This document shows positions 45,958 to 55,649 of a DNA stretch of 64,000 nt, piece by piece. How positions within the stretch are numbered: the stretch's first letter is position 1; every line of letters starts with the position of its first letter. The stretch is from Gluconacetobacter dulcium (GTDB lineage Bacteria > Pseudomonadota > Alphaproteobacteria > Acetobacterales > Acetobacteraceae): assembly GCF_014174165.1 (NCBI RefSeq), contig NZ_JABEQN010000003.1:186001-250000 (forward strand). The letters are read 5' to 3'. A program made the position numbers and the translations under genes. The notes under the pieces were generated by a model. It was not told where the DNA came from and did not search any database. It saw only the letters and a program-made list of their open reading frames with translations.

Positions 45958-47249
45958 GCCCGTCCGAACGCCCTCTGACCGCCATGATCGGCCTGCCGGA
46001 CGGACCGCCCGATTGCGCCGCCTATGGCCGCGCCGGCGGCTGGCAGGCGGTGCGCCGCGCCCTGCGCGACATGACACCCGAGGCGGTCATCGACCTCGTC
46101 ACCGCATCGAAACTGCGCGGACGCGGGGGGGCGGGCTTCGGCACCGGCCAGAAATGGAGCTTCGTCCCTAGGGACCCGGCCGCCACCCGCCGCAAATACC
46201 TCATCGCCAACGCGGACGAGATGGAACCGGGCACCTTCAAAGACCGGCTGCTGCTGGAAGGCAATCCGCTGCAACTGATCGAAGGCATGATCGTCGCTGG
46301 TTACGCCATCCAGGCCGGCCATGGCGTGATCTTCCTGCGCGGCGAATACCATCTGGCGCTGGAGCGCCTGAACCACGCCATCGCGGAAGCCCGTGAGGTC
46401 GGGTGGCTGGGCGAGAATATCCTCGGCTCCGGCTTCGGGTTCGAAATCCATGTCCACGCCAGCGGCGGCCGCTATATCTGCGGCGAGGAAACCGCCCTGC
46501 TGACCGCGCTTGAAGGCCGCCGGGCGCAGCCGCGCAGCAAGCCCCCCTTTCCGCAGGTCGGCGGCCTGTGGGGCGCGCCCAGTGTCGTCAACAATGTCGA
46601 AACGCTGTGCAACCTGCCGCACATCGTCACCAACGGCGCGGCGTGGTTCCTCTCGCTCGGCCTCGGCCCGGACAGCGGCACCAAGATCTATGGCGTCAGC
46701 GGCCGCGTGCGCCGCCCAGGCGCGTGGGAACTGCCGATGGGCACCCCGCTTCGCGAGATCATCGAGCAGCATGCCGGCGGCATGCGCGACGGCTACCGGT
46801 TGCGCGCCTTCCTGCCCGGCGGCGCCTCCACCGCGTTTCTCGACGCCGGACAGATCGACGTGACGATGGATTATGGCACGGTGGAAAAGGCGGGCAGCCG
46901 GCTGGGTACCGGCCTTGCCATCCTGCTGGACGACCGCACCTGCCCCGTCGGCATGCTGCATAATCTGGAACATTTCTTCGCCCAGGAATCCTGCGGCTGG
47001 TGCACCCCCTGCCGCGATGGCCTGCCCTGGGTGGAACGCCTGCTTGGCGCCATCGAGTCCGGTACCGGCGAACCCGAGGATCTGGACCGCCTGCACGACC
47101 ATGCCCGCATGCTCGGCCCGATGGGCCGCACCTTCTGCGCCCACGCCCCCGGCGCCATGGCCCCGCTGGCCAGCGGGCTGAAGCTGTTCCGCGAGGATTT
47201 CGACGCCCACATCCACCAGCGGCGCTGCCCGCTGCGTGAAACCGCCTAG
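45954..47249 (+). CDS. nuoF: NADH-quinone oxidoreductase subunit F
   Basis: NADH-binding, FMN- and [4Fe-4S]-containing subunit, 431 aa. The NADH-site loop GRGGAGFGTG is at residues 56-65, the FMN-binding region continues with NADEMEPGTFKDRLL and GGRYICGEETALL, and the N3 cluster motif SCGWCTPCRDG is near 345. It oxidises cytoplasmic NADH and passes electrons through FMN to N3. The start is ATG 45954, which overlaps the nuoE stop; a much longer in-frame extension upstream lies inside nuoE and is a shadow. Confidence 0.96.
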   Translation: MSPSERPLTAMIGLPDGPPDCAAYGRAGGWQAVRRALRDMTPEAVIDLVTASKLRGRGGAGFGTGQKWSFVPRDPAATRRKYLIANADEMEPGTFKDRLLLEGNPLQLIEGMIVAGYAIQAGHGVIFLRGEYHLALERLNHAIAEAREVGWLGENILGSGFGFEIHVHASGGRYICGEETALLTALEGRRAQPRSKPPFPQVGGLWGAPSVVNNVETLCNLPHIVTNGAAWFLSLGLGPDSGTKIYGVSGRVRRPGAWELPMGTPLREIIEQHAGGMRDGYRLRAFLPGGASTAFLDAGQIDVTMDYGTVEKAGSRLGTGLAILLDDRTCPVGMLHNLEHFFAQESCGWCTPCRDGLPWVERLLGAIESGTGEPEDLDRLHDHARMLGPMGRTFCAHAPGAMAPLASGLKLFREDFDAHIHQRRCPLRETA

Positions 47250-47262
47250 AAGGAACGGGACG

Positions 47263-49959
47263 ATGGCGACGATCCTCATCGACGGCCGCGCCTGCCCCGC
47301 CCGCACGGATGAAAATCTGCTGCAAGCCTGTCTCGAAGCCGGCGCCGATCTCCCTTACTTCTGCTGGCATCCCGAACTCGGTTCGGTCGGCGCCTGCCGC
47401 CAGTGCGCCGTCAAGCAGTTCAGCGGCCCGGACGACAAGACCGGTCGCATCGTCATGGCGTGCATGACGCCCGTCACCGACGGCACGATCCTGTCGATCG
47501 ACGACGCCCAGGCACGGGAATTCCGCGCCGGCGTCGTCGAATGGCTGATGACCAACCACCCGCACGACTGCCCCGTCTGCCCCGAAGGCGGCGAATGCCA
47601 TTTGCAGGACATGACGGTCATGACCGGGCATGACCGGCGCCGCTACCGCTTTACCAAGCGCACGCACCGCAACCAGGATCTGGGGCCGTTCATCAATCAT
47701 GAAATGAACCGCTGCATCGGCTGCTATCGGTGCGTGCGCTTTTACCGCGATTATGCCGGCGGCGAGGATCTCGCAGCCTTCGGTGCCCACAACGACCTTT
47801 ATTTCGGCCGCTATGAAGACGGCGCGCTGGAAAACGCCTTCAGCGGCAATCTGGTCGAAATCTGCCCCACCGGCGTCTTCACCGACAAACCCTTTTCCAG
47901 GATCTACAGCCGCAAATGGGACATGCGCGGCGCCCCCTCCGTCTGCGCGCACTGCGCCGTCGGCTGCAATACCATCGTCAATGCGCGGCAGGGCACGGTG
48001 CGCCGGGTGATCAACCGCTATCACGACGCGGTCAATCGCTATTTCCTGTGCGATCGCGGGCGCTACGGCCACGGCTTCACCTCCGCGCCCACCCGCCCGC
48101 GCGCCCCCATGATGCGGCAGGACGGCATCCCCGTTCCCGTCTCGATCGCGACCGCGCTGGAGCGGTTCGCCGCCATGGCCGCCGACGGCCCGATCGTGGG
48201 CATCGGCTCGACACGCGCATCGCTGGAATCCAATTTCGCCCTGCGTGCCCTTACAGGCGCCGCGCGGTTCTCGACCGGGCTGACGCAGCCCGACCACGAC
48301 CTGGCGATGCTGGTCCCGGCGCTGCTGCGCGCGACACAGGCGCGCAACCCCAGCCTGCACGACATGGAATCCGCCGACGCCGTTCTGGTCCTGGGCGAGG
48401 ATGTCTGCGTCACCGCCCCGCGCCTTGGCCTGGCGCTCCGCCAGACGCTGCGCCGGGCCGCCTACCCGGCCGCCGACACGGCCAGGGTGCCGCATTGGAT
48501 GGATGCCGCCGTGCGCATGCTGGGGACCGACGCCCCCTCGCCGCTGCTGGTGCTCACCCCCGCCCCCACCGACCTGGACCCGGTCGCGGCCACGACCCAC
48601 CGCGCGGCCCCCGACACCCTCGCCCGGCTGGGCTTCGCCATCGCCCACCGGATCGACGCCTCGGCGCCCGACGCGCCGGACCTGTCGGAAACGGAAATCC
48701 AACTGGCGGACAGGCTCGCCAGCGCCCTGAGGGCCGCCCGGCGCCCGCTGATCGTCGCCGGCCTGCAATACGCCAATGCCGCCCTGCTGCACGCCGCCGC
48801 GAACATCGCCACCGCCCTGCATGCCGCCGGCACCGACCCGGCGCTTTCGCTGGTGATGCCCGACTGCAACAGCATGGGCATGGCGCTCCTCGGCGGTCTG
48901 CCGCTCGACGACGTGCGCGCCATGGCCCGCGCCGGCCGCATCGGCACGCTGGTGGTGATGGAAAACGACCTGACCCGCCGGCTGGATGCCACGGCCCTGC
49001 ACGACCTTCTCTCCGCCGTCCCCCATCTGGTCGTCATCGACCATATCGCCACGCCGCTGACGCATGTGGCCGAGCTGGCTCTCCCCGCCGCCAGCTTCGC
49101 CGAAAGCGGCGGCACGCTGGTCAGCACCGAGGGCCGCGCCCAACGCTTCCTGCCGGCAGTCCTCCCGGACATGCCGGTTCAGGAAAGCTGGCGCTGGGCC
49201 CAACATCTTACCCACACCATGACCGACAGCCCCCACTGGACGGACCTCGACCAGATCATTGCCGCCATGGCGCAAGACATCACGGCCCTGTCGAGGGTCG
49301 GCAGCGCCGCTCCGGGCGCCGACTATCGTCTCGACGGTCGCAGGGTCCGCAGCGAACCGGCAAGGATCAGCGGGCGCACCGCCGTACGGGCCAATATCAG
49401 CGTTCGGGACCGTCCCCTGCCGCAATCGCCCGACACACCGCTCTCCCCCTCGATGGAAGGCGCCTACACCCCCGACATGCCCGGAGCCCTGGTACCCTTC
49501 TATCAGGTTCCCGGCTGGAATTCCGTCCAGTCCCTCAACCGATTCCAGCAGGAAATCGGCGGCCCGATGCGGGGCGGCGACGCCGGCATCCGCCTGCTGG
49601 ACGATGCCCCCCAGGCACTGCCCGACTGGCATTACGACATCCCCGCCCCTTTCAGCTTCGGCCCGGACGATTTCCTGCTGCTGCCCGAGCACCGACTGTT
49701 CGGCACAGAGGAACTCAGCGCCCTCTCTCCACCCATCGCCGCGCGCGCGGCACCGGCCGCCCTGCGCCTCGGCACCCTGCCGGCGGGGCTGGCGGACGGC
49801 ACCCTGGCCAGCATCACGCTGGCCGGCGAACCCGTCACCCTGCCGGTTCGCCACGACCCGGCACTTCCTCCCGGCATCGCTCTGTGCCCTCCACATCTGG
49901 CAGCGCGCGCCTTCAATGCCCCCATCCGCGTGCGGCTTCGCCGGGTAGATGCGCCATGA
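47263..49959 (+). CDS. nuoG: NADH-quinone oxidoreductase subunit G
   Basis: Large iron-sulphur subunit of complex I, 898 aa, close to E. coli NuoG (908). The N-terminal [2Fe-2S] N1b ligands include Cys34, Cys45 and Cys48 (VGACRQCAV); [4Fe-4S] clusters are ligated in [14 protein letters not shown] and [11 protein letters not shown]. The extra N7 cluster set (CAHCAVGC with a following FLCDRGRYG) is present, as in E. coli. A molybdopterin-oxidoreductase-like domain fills the rest, and the C-terminal stretch [36 protein letters not shown] closely resembles the enterobacterial protein. Start ATG 47263 follows AGGAACGGGA. The stop overlaps nuoH. Confidence 0.96.
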   Translation: MATILIDGRACPARTDENLLQACLEAGADLPYFCWHPELGSVGACRQCAVKQFSGPDDKTGRIVMACMTPVTDGTILSIDDAQAREFRAGVVEWLMTNHPHDCPVCPEGGECHLQDMTVMTGHDRRRYRFTKRTHRNQDLGPFINHEMNRCIGCYRCVRFYRDYAGGEDLAAFGAHNDLYFGRYEDGALENAFSGNLVEICPTGVFTDKPFSRIYSRKWDMRGAPSVCAHCAVGCNTIVNARQGTVRRVINRYHDAVNRYFLCDRGRYGHGFTSAPTRPRAPMMRQDGIPVPVSIATALERFAAMAADGPIVGIGSTRASLESNFALRALTGAARFSTGLTQPDHDLAMLVPALLRATQARNPSLHDMESADAVLVLGEDVCVTAPRLGLALRQTLRRAAYPAADTARVPHWMDAAVRMLGTDAPSPLLVLTPAPTDLDPVAATTHRAAPDTLARLGFAIAHRIDASAPDAPDLSETEIQLADRLASALRAARRPLIVAGLQYANAALLHAAANIATALHAAGTDPALSLVMPDCNSMGMALLGGLPLDDVRAMARAGRIGTLVVMENDLTRRLDATALHDLLSAVPHLVVIDHIATPLTHVAELALPAASFAESGGTLVSTEGRAQRFLPAVLPDMPVQESWRWAQHLTHTMTDSPHWTDLDQIIAAMAQDITALSRVGSAAPGADYRLDGRRVRSEPARISGRTAVRANISVRDRPLPQSPDTPLSPSMEGAYTPDMPGALVPFYQVPGWNSVQSLNRFQQEIGGPMRGGDAGIRLLDDAPQALPDWHYDIPAPFSFGPDDFLLLPEHRLFGTEELSALSPPIAARAAPAALRLGTLPAGLADGTLASITLAGEPVTLPVRHDPALPPGIALCPPHLAARAFNAPIRVRLRRVDAP

Positions 49960-50912
49960 CCGCCCCGATGCCGGTCATCATCGGCGTAACCCTCGTGGTT
50001 CTGCTGGGTCTGGCAACATTCCTGACATGGTTCGAACGCCGGCTGCTGGGGCTGTGGCAGGACCGGTACGGCCCCAACCGCGTCGGGCCTGGGGGCATTC
50101 TCCAGGCCGTGGCCGACGGCATCAAGATCCTGTTCAAGCAGGACTGGATTCCGCCCTTTGCCGACCGTGGCGTCTTCGTGCTGGCGCCGGCGATCGGCAT
50201 GATGACGGTGCTGCTGTCCTTCGGCGTCGTGCCCGTGACCGCGTTCTGGAGCATTGCCGGCGACCTGAATGTCGGCCTGCTGTTCGTGCTGGCGATGATG
50301 GGCATGGGCGTCTACGGCGTGGTGCTGGCCGGCTGGGCCTCCAACAGCAAATACGCGCTGCTTGGCGGCATGCGGGCGGCCGCGCAGATGATCAGCTACG
50401 AAGTGTTCATGGGTCTGTCGGTGCTGGGCGTCGTGATGCAGGCGGGCTCGTTCACCATGCGCGATATCGTGCTGGCACAGTCCGGCCTGTGGTTCGTCGT
50501 GCCGCAGGCATTGGGCTGCGCGGTGTTCACCCTGGCCGGCATCGCGGAGACGCACCGCCTGCCCTTCGACCTGCCGGAAGGCGAAAACGAACTCGGCGCC
50601 GGCTTTCACACCGAATATTCGGGCATGAAGTTCGGCATATTCTTCCTGGCCGAATATGCCGGGGTGGTCCTGATCTCGGCCTTGCTGGTCACGCTGTATC
50701 TGGGCGGCTGGCAGGGGCCGCTGCTGCCGCCGGCGCTGTGGTTCGCGCTCAAGACCGGCGCGCTGGTCTGCCTGTTCATCCTGCTGCGCGCGGCCCTGCC
50801 CCGCCCGCGCTACGACCAGTTGATGGCCCTGGGCTGGAAGATCCTGCTGCCGCTGTCCCTGATCAACATCGCCGCCACCGGCGCAATCCTGCTCCTGCAC
50901 GCGCCGGGATAG
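49956..50912 (+). CDS. nuoH: NADH-quinone oxidoreductase subunit H
   Basis: Membrane subunit linking the peripheral arm to the proton pumps, 318 aa with about 8 transmembrane helices. The signature [20 protein letters not shown] near residue 27, [15 protein letters not shown] near 50, and the quinone-cavity loop [20 protein letters not shown] near 195 are all conserved. Start ATG 49956 overlaps the nuoG stop (ATGA). The frame remains open far upstream inside nuoG, which is a shadow. Confidence 0.96.
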   Translation: MTAPMPVIIGVTLVVLLGLATFLTWFERRLLGLWQDRYGPNRVGPGGILQAVADGIKILFKQDWIPPFADRGVFVLAPAIGMMTVLLSFGVVPVTAFWSIAGDLNVGLLFVLAMMGMGVYGVVLAGWASNSKYALLGGMRAAAQMISYEVFMGLSVLGVVMQAGSFTMRDIVLAQSGLWFVVPQALGCAVFTLAGIAETHRLPFDLPEGENELGAGFHTEYSGMKFGIFFLAEYAGVVLISALLVTLYLGGWQGPLLPPALWFALKTGALVCLFILLRAALPRPRYDQLMALGWKILLPLSLINIAATGAILLLHAPG

Positions 50913-50935
50913 AAAAAGCAAGAGGAAGGCATGCC

Positions 50936-51448
50936 ATGTTCGGAATCCTGCGCACGCTCTGGCTGACCTTCCTGCATGCGGGCCACCGTCGCGTGACGGT
51001 GGGCTATCCCGAGCACAAGCCACCCCTGCCGCCGCGCTATCGCGGCCGCATCATCCTCTCGCGCGACCCTGACGGCATGGAACGCTGCGTGGCCTGCAAT
51101 CTGTGCGCGGTGGCATGCCCCGTCGACTGCATCAGCCTGCAGAAAGCCGAGCAGGACGGCAGATGGTACCCCGATTATTTCCGCATCAATTTCTCCCGCT
51201 GCATCTTCTGCGGCATGTGCGAGGAAGCCTGCCCCACCTACGCCATTCAACTGACGCCCGATTTCGAGATGAGCGAATATCTGCGGCCGAACCTGGTCTA
51301 TGAAAAGGAAGATCTGCTGATCAGCGGAACGGGAAAATACCCCGACTACAGCTTCTTCCGTGTCGCAGGCGTAAAAATTCCCGGCAAGGACAAGGGAGAA
51401 GCCGAGCGCGAAGCGGCCCCGATCGACCTCCATACGCTGCTGCCTTAG
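50936..51448 (+). CDS. nuoI: NADH-quinone oxidoreductase subunit I
   Basis: Ferredoxin-like subunit with two [4Fe-4S] clusters (N6a, N6b), 170 aa. The ligands are Cys51, Cys54, Cys57 and Cys61 in [11 protein letters not shown] plus Cys65, and Cys89, Cys92, Cys95 and Cys99 in [11 protein letters not shown]. It carries electrons from NuoG to NuoB. Start: ATG 50936, with AGAGGAAGG upstream. It sits 23 nt after nuoH and 15 nt before nuoJ. Confidence 0.96.
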   Translation: MFGILRTLWLTFLHAGHRRVTVGYPEHKPPLPPRYRGRIILSRDPDGMERCVACNLCAVACPVDCISLQKAEQDGRWYPDYFRINFSRCIFCGMCEEACPTYAIQLTPDFEMSEYLRPNLVYEKEDLLISGTGKYPDYSFFRVAGVKIPGKDKGEAEREAAPIDLHTLLP

Positions 51449-51463
51449 AGGGGAAGAGGCACC

Positions 51464-51985
51464 ATGTCGGACCTGCCTTTCATCCTGTTCTCGCTGGTCG
51501 CCGCCGTGGCGGCCATCATGGTCGTCACGCGCGCCGTCGCGGTGCATGCGCTGCTCTATCTGGTCGTGGTCCTGCTGTCGCTCGCCGGCGTGTTCTTTGC
51601 CCTGGGCGCGCCGTTCGCCGCGATGCTCGAAGTCATCATCTATGCCGGTGCCGTGATGGTGCTGTTCGTCTTCGTGGTCATGATGCTCAATCTGGGCCGG
51701 AGCGACCGCGACCGCGAACGGCACTGGATGGCACCGGCGGTCTGGATCGGGCCGGCTCTCCTGTCGGGTCTCCTGCTCATCGCACTCTGCACCACGCTGC
51801 GCACCATCCCCCCCACGGCGGCTTCCGACACCATGGCTCCGATCGGGCCGCAATCGGTCGGCCTGCTGCTGTACGGCCCCTACGTGCTGAGCGTGGAACT
51901 GGCCTCCTTCCTGCTTCTCGCCGGCCTGGTCAGCGCCTTTCATATCGGCCGCAACATCCGCGGCACCGGCACGGGAGAGCCGTGA
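51464..51985 (+). CDS. nuoJ: NADH-quinone oxidoreductase subunit J
   Basis: Membrane subunit of complex I, 173 aa with five transmembrane helices. The conserved helix VIIYAGAVMVLFVFVVMML near residue 63 (containing the pi-bulge region) is followed by LNLGRSDRDRE. The ribosome site GGGAAGAGG precedes ATG 51464. It is followed after 1 nt by nuoK. Confidence 0.95.
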   Translation: MSDLPFILFSLVAAVAAIMVVTRAVAVHALLYLVVVLLSLAGVFFALGAPFAAMLEVIIYAGAVMVLFVFVVMMLNLGRSDRDRERHWMAPAVWIGPALLSGLLLIALCTTLRTIPPTAASDTMAPIGPQSVGLLLYGPYVLSVELASFLLLAGLVSAFHIGRNIRGTGTGEP

Positions 51986-51986
51986 C

Positions 51987-52298
51987 ATGAGCGCCGCCTC
52001 CCCCACCCATGCGCTGCTGCTGGCCACCCTGTTATTCGCGGTCGGGATGCTGGGCGTGCTGGCCCGGCGCAACCTGCTGCTGATGCTGATGTCCATCGAG
52101 ATCATGCTGAACGCGGCGGCCCTGGCCTTTATCGCCGCCGGCGCCCGCTGGCACGCCGCACAGGGGCAGGTGATGTTCCTGATGATCCTGTCCCTCGCCG
52201 CCGCCGAAGCCGCCGTCGGGCTGGCCATCATCCTGCGTCTGCATTCCGCCGGCCGCCCGACGCTGGACGCCGATACCGGCAACCGACTGAAGGGATAA
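51987..52298 (+). CDS. nuoK: NADH-quinone oxidoreductase subunit K
   Basis: Small antiporter-like subunit, 103 aa with three transmembrane helices. The conserved glutamates sit in LMLMSIEIMLNAAALAF (helix 2, Glu36-type) and in AAAEAAVGLAIILRL (helix 3), as required for proton transfer. Lies between nuoJ and nuoL with 1-nt and 4-nt gaps. Confidence 0.95.
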   Translation: MSAASPTHALLLATLLFAVGMLGVLARRNLLLMLMSIEIMLNAAALAFIAAGARWHAAQGQVMFLMILSLAAAEAAVGLAIILRLHSAGRPTLDADTGNRLKG

Positions 52299-52302
52299 GG
52301 TC

Positions 52303-54153
52303 ATGGACGCGCTGCTTCTGCCGCTGATCGTCGCCTGCCCCCTCCTTGCGGCCGGGGTCCTGTTCCTGTCGGCGGGCCGCATGCCCCCGCTCCCTTCCTG
52401 CGTGATCGGCGCCGGATCGGTCGGGCTCTCGGCCCTGATGGCGGTCGTGCTCGCCATCGGCTTTCTCCAGACGCCCCCGCCTACCGGCGCGCTGCACGCC
52501 ACGCTGTGGTCATGGATGCAGGTCGAGGGCTTCAGCGCCCGGATCGCCTTCATGCTCGACCCGCTGTCACTCGTCATGATGCTGGTCGTCACCGGCGTCG
52601 GTTTCCTGATCCTTCTTTACGCCTGCGGCTACATGCACGATGACCCCGACATCGCGCGCTTCTTCGGCTGCATGACCCTGTTCGTCGCGGCCATGCTGGT
52701 CCTCGTCTTTTCGTCGGACCTGCTGAGCCTCTATATCGGCTGGGAAGGCGTGGGCATCTGCTCCTACCTGCTGATCGGCTTCTGGCATACCGACACCGCC
52801 AACGTCACCGCCGCGCGCAAGGCGTTCATCGTCACCCGCATCGGCGATGCCGCCATGCTTTGCGGCCTGCTGCTGCTGGCCACGCGGGCCGGCACGCTGG
52901 ATGTCGCGTCAGTTCTCCAGACCGTGACCACCCGCCCTGCCGACCTGCAAGCCGCAATAGCCGCCTTCCTGCTGCTGGGCGGCGCCGTCGCCAAATCCGC
53001 GCAGGTGCCGCTTCAGACCTGGCTGCCCGATGCCATGGCCGGCCCGACTCCCGTCTCCGCCCTGATCCATGCCGCAACCATGGTGACCGCCGGGGTCTAT
53101 CTGATCGCGCGGCTTCATCCGCTGTTCGCGTCGATCCCGGTCGCGATGACGGCCGTCGCCCTGATCGGGCTGATCACACTTCTGCTGGCCGCCGGCAGCG
53201 CCCTGGTGCAGACCGACATCAAACGCATCCTCGCCTATTCGACCATGAGCCAGATCGGCTACATGTTCCTCGCCCTCGGCACCGGCGCGTGGCAGGCGGC
53301 AATCTTTCATCTGGTCACCCACGCCTTCTTCAAGGCCCTGCTGTTCATGGCGGCCGGCGCGATCATCCTGCGCGTTCATCACCGGCAGGATATCTATCAG
53401 ATGGGCGGCCTGGCCCACGCGATGCCGGGCGTGTTCGCCGCCTTCCTGGCCGGCAGCGCGGCACTGGCCGGCCTGCCGCTGCTGACCGCCGGTTTCTACA
53501 GCAAGGAAATGATCCTCCAGGGCGCCTGGCATGCCGATCCCATGCTCTGGGCCGGTGCCCTGCTCGGTGCCTTCGCGACGGCGATCTATATCTTCCGCTG
53601 CGTCTTCATCGTGTTTTTCGGACCCCGCCACACTGAGCCCCACGGTCGCACGGGCGCCATCATGGCCATTCCTCTCGTCTGCCTCGCCGTTCTCGCACTG
53701 ACTGGCGGATGGATGGAAATGCCCGATGCCATCGCCCCGGTGCATCTGCTGTCCAACCTGCTGTCCCCCCTGTTCGGCGCGCCGATGCCGGAAGGCCCGC
53801 ACTGGCTGCTGTGGGCAGGATCGCTGGTCCCCCTCGCCGGCATCGGCGTGGCATGGATGCTGTGGCAACCCCGCACCGGAACGCGGACACCGCCGGAGAA
53901 CGCCCTCGCCCGCCTGGCCCGCGCCGGCTGGGACTTCGATACGCTTTACGACGTGCTGATCGTCCGGCCCTTCACCACGCTGGGCCAGTTGAACCAGACC
54001 GACATCTGCGATCGCCTCTCCGATGCCACGGCGGCAACGGCGCGCGCCGGCGGCCGGGTGTTCGGCCGCATGCAAAGCGGGCAGGTCCGCCGCTATGCCG
54101 GCTGGATCGCGGCCGGCACGGTCGTCGCCCTGTGTCTGGGAGTCCGGCCATGA
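52303..54153 (+). CDS. nuoL: NADH-quinone oxidoreductase subunit L
   Basis: Distal proton-pumping subunit, 616 aa, with about 14 core helices and the long lateral helix. Landmarks: LLSLYIGWEGVGICSYLLIG near 145, TWLPDAMAGPTPVSALIHAA near 245 and QTDIKRILAYSTMSQIGYMF near 305, each with charged residues of the proton channel. Its family is Mrp-type antiporter. The stop overlaps the nuoM ATG by 4 nt. Confidence 0.96.
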   Translation: MDALLLPLIVACPLLAAGVLFLSAGRMPPLPSCVIGAGSVGLSALMAVVLAIGFLQTPPPTGALHATLWSWMQVEGFSARIAFMLDPLSLVMMLVVTGVGFLILLYACGYMHDDPDIARFFGCMTLFVAAMLVLVFSSDLLSLYIGWEGVGICSYLLIGFWHTDTANVTAARKAFIVTRIGDAAMLCGLLLLATRAGTLDVASVLQTVTTRPADLQAAIAAFLLLGGAVAKSAQVPLQTWLPDAMAGPTPVSALIHAATMVTAGVYLIARLHPLFASIPVAMTAVALIGLITLLLAAGSALVQTDIKRILAYSTMSQIGYMFLALGTGAWQAAIFHLVTHAFFKALLFMAAGAIILRVHHRQDIYQMGGLAHAMPGVFAAFLAGSAALAGLPLLTAGFYSKEMILQGAWHADPMLWAGALLGAFATAIYIFRCVFIVFFGPRHTEPHGRTGAIMAIPLVCLAVLALTGGWMEMPDAIAPVHLLSNLLSPLFGAPMPEGPHWLLWAGSLVPLAGIGVAWMLWQPRTGTRTPPENALARLARAGWDFDTLYDVLIVRPFTTLGQLNQTDICDRLSDATAATARAGGRVFGRMQSGQVRRYAGWIAAGTVVALCLGVRP

Positions 54154-55649
54154 TCGCTCTTCCCGCGCTCGTCCTGCTGCCGGCAACGGGCGGCGCCATC
54201 GCGTGGCTGTCCGACCGCGGCCCCGAGGCACGCCACCGCCCATGGTGGGTCGCGATCACGACCATCGTTCTGCAAACGCTTCTGCTGTTTTACGTCACCT
54301 GCGCCGCCGACTGGGGCCATGGTCCGTGGCTTGCCCATTTTTCCGCCCCCTGGGTTCCGGCCCTGGGCATCGCCGCGCGCATGGACATGGACGGGCTCAG
54401 CCTCGTGATGCTGTGGCTGACGACCATCCTCTCCTTTCCCTGCGTGATCCTGTCCGCGCGCGATGTCGGCGAGCGGCCGGGCCTGTTTCACCTGCTCCTG
54501 CTCGCGACGATCGCCGGCATCGACGGTGTCTTCCTGGCCACGGACCTGTTTCTGTTCTTCTTCTTCTGGGAACTGATGCTGGTGCCGATGTATGTGCTGA
54601 TCCTGCAATGGGGGCATGAGGACCGGCGCCGCGCCGCCATCAAGTTCTTCCTGTTCACCCAGGGCGGCGGCCTGCTGATGCTGGTGGCGATCCTCGGCCT
54701 CGTCATCCTGCACCAGCATGCCACGGGCATCGTGACCTTCGATTATTTCGCGCTGGCCGACACGCCGCTGATGCCGACCGCCGCCATGGTGCTGATGCTC
54801 GGCTTCTTCGCCGCCTTCGCGGTCAAGCTGCCGGTGGTGCCGCTGCATGTGTGGCTACCCGACACCCATACGCAGGCGCCCACCGCCGGCAGCGTGCTGC
54901 TGGCGGGCATCCTGCTGAAAACCGGTGGCTACGGGCTGATCCGCTTCGTCGTGCTGCTGTTTCCCGACGCGGCCAGCCGGTTCACACCGGTCGCCCTGGC
55001 AATGGGCGCCGCCGGCATCCTGTACGGCGCGTGGCTGTCACTGGCGCAGGACGACATCAAACGCCTGATCGCCTACAGCAGCGTCAGCCATCTGGGCTTC
55101 GTCCTGCTGGGCGTCTTTTCCGGCTCCCCCATGGGCATGCGCGGCGCGGTGGTGCAGATGGTCGCCCACGGACTGAGCACCGGCGCCCTGTTCATCATCG
55201 CCGGATCGCTGCAAGACCGCCTGCACACGCGCGACATGCGGCGCATGGGTGGCCTGTGGCAGGCCCTGCCGCACCTCTCCTCCGTCGGCCTGTTCTTCGC
55301 CATCGCCTCGCTCGGCCTGCCGGGCATGGGCAATTTCGTCGGCGAGTTCCTCGTGCTGCTCGCCACCTGGCGCATCAGTCCGCCGATCGCGGCCCTCGGT
55401 GCCGCCGGTCTGGTGCTCTCGGCGGTCTATTCGCTCACCATGGTCGGCCGCGCCTTCTTCGGGCCGCCCCATGCCGGAGAAGGCGCCGACCATGCGCCAC
55501 CGGCGGATTTCGGCGCCCGGCATATGGCGGTGCTGGGCCTCACCATGGCCCTTCTGCTGGTGCTGGGCACCTACCCCCAGCCGGTCCTGAACCTGTCGCT
55601 GCCGGCAACACCCCTTGCCATGCCGGAGATGGAGGCCCCCCAGCCATGA
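54150..55649 (+). CDS. nuoM: NADH-quinone oxidoreductase subunit M
   Basis: Antiporter-like proton-pumping subunit, 499 aa with about 14 transmembrane helices. FFFFWELMLVPMYVLI near 133 contains the conserved channel glutamate, VVPLHVWLPDTHTQAPTAGS near 232 and AQDDIKRLIAYSSVSHLGFV near 300 are hallmark motifs. Start ATG 54150 overlaps the nuoL stop (ATGA); the longer frame upstream is a shadow inside nuoL. The stop overlaps nuoN. Confidence 0.96.
   Translation: MIALPALVLLPATGGAIAWLSDRGPEARHRPWWVAITTIVLQTLLLFYVTCAADWGHGPWLAHFSAPWVPALGIAARMDMDGLSLVMLWLTTILSFPCVILSARDVGERPGLFHLLLLATIAGIDGVFLATDLFLFFFFWELMLVPMYVLILQWGHEDRRRAAIKFFLFTQGGGLLMLVAILGLVILHQHATGIVTFDYFALADTPLMPTAAMVLMLGFFAAFAVKLPVVPLHVWLPDTHTQAPTAGSVLLAGILLKTGGYGLIRFVVLLFPDAASRFTPVALAMGAAGILYGAWLSLAQDDIKRLIAYSSVSHLGFVLLGVFSGSPMGMRGAVVQMVAHGLSTGALFIIAGSLQDRLHTRDMRRMGGLWQALPHLSSVGLFFAIASLGLPGMGNFVGEFLVLLATWRISPPIAALGAAGLVLSAVYSLTMVGRAFFGPPHAGEGADHAPPADFGARHMAVLGLTMALLLVLGTYPQPVLNLSLPATPLAMPEMEAPQP

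Noticed and set aside
45666-47306. 546-aa minus-strand frame opposite nuoF
   Set aside because: Shadow frame with no recognisable motifs; nuoF is complete on the other strand.
46759-49896. 1045-aa open frame on the minus strand opposite nuoG and the nuoF end
   Set aside because: Antisense shadow of conserved nuo genes; no domain, Gly/Arg/Ala-rich composition.
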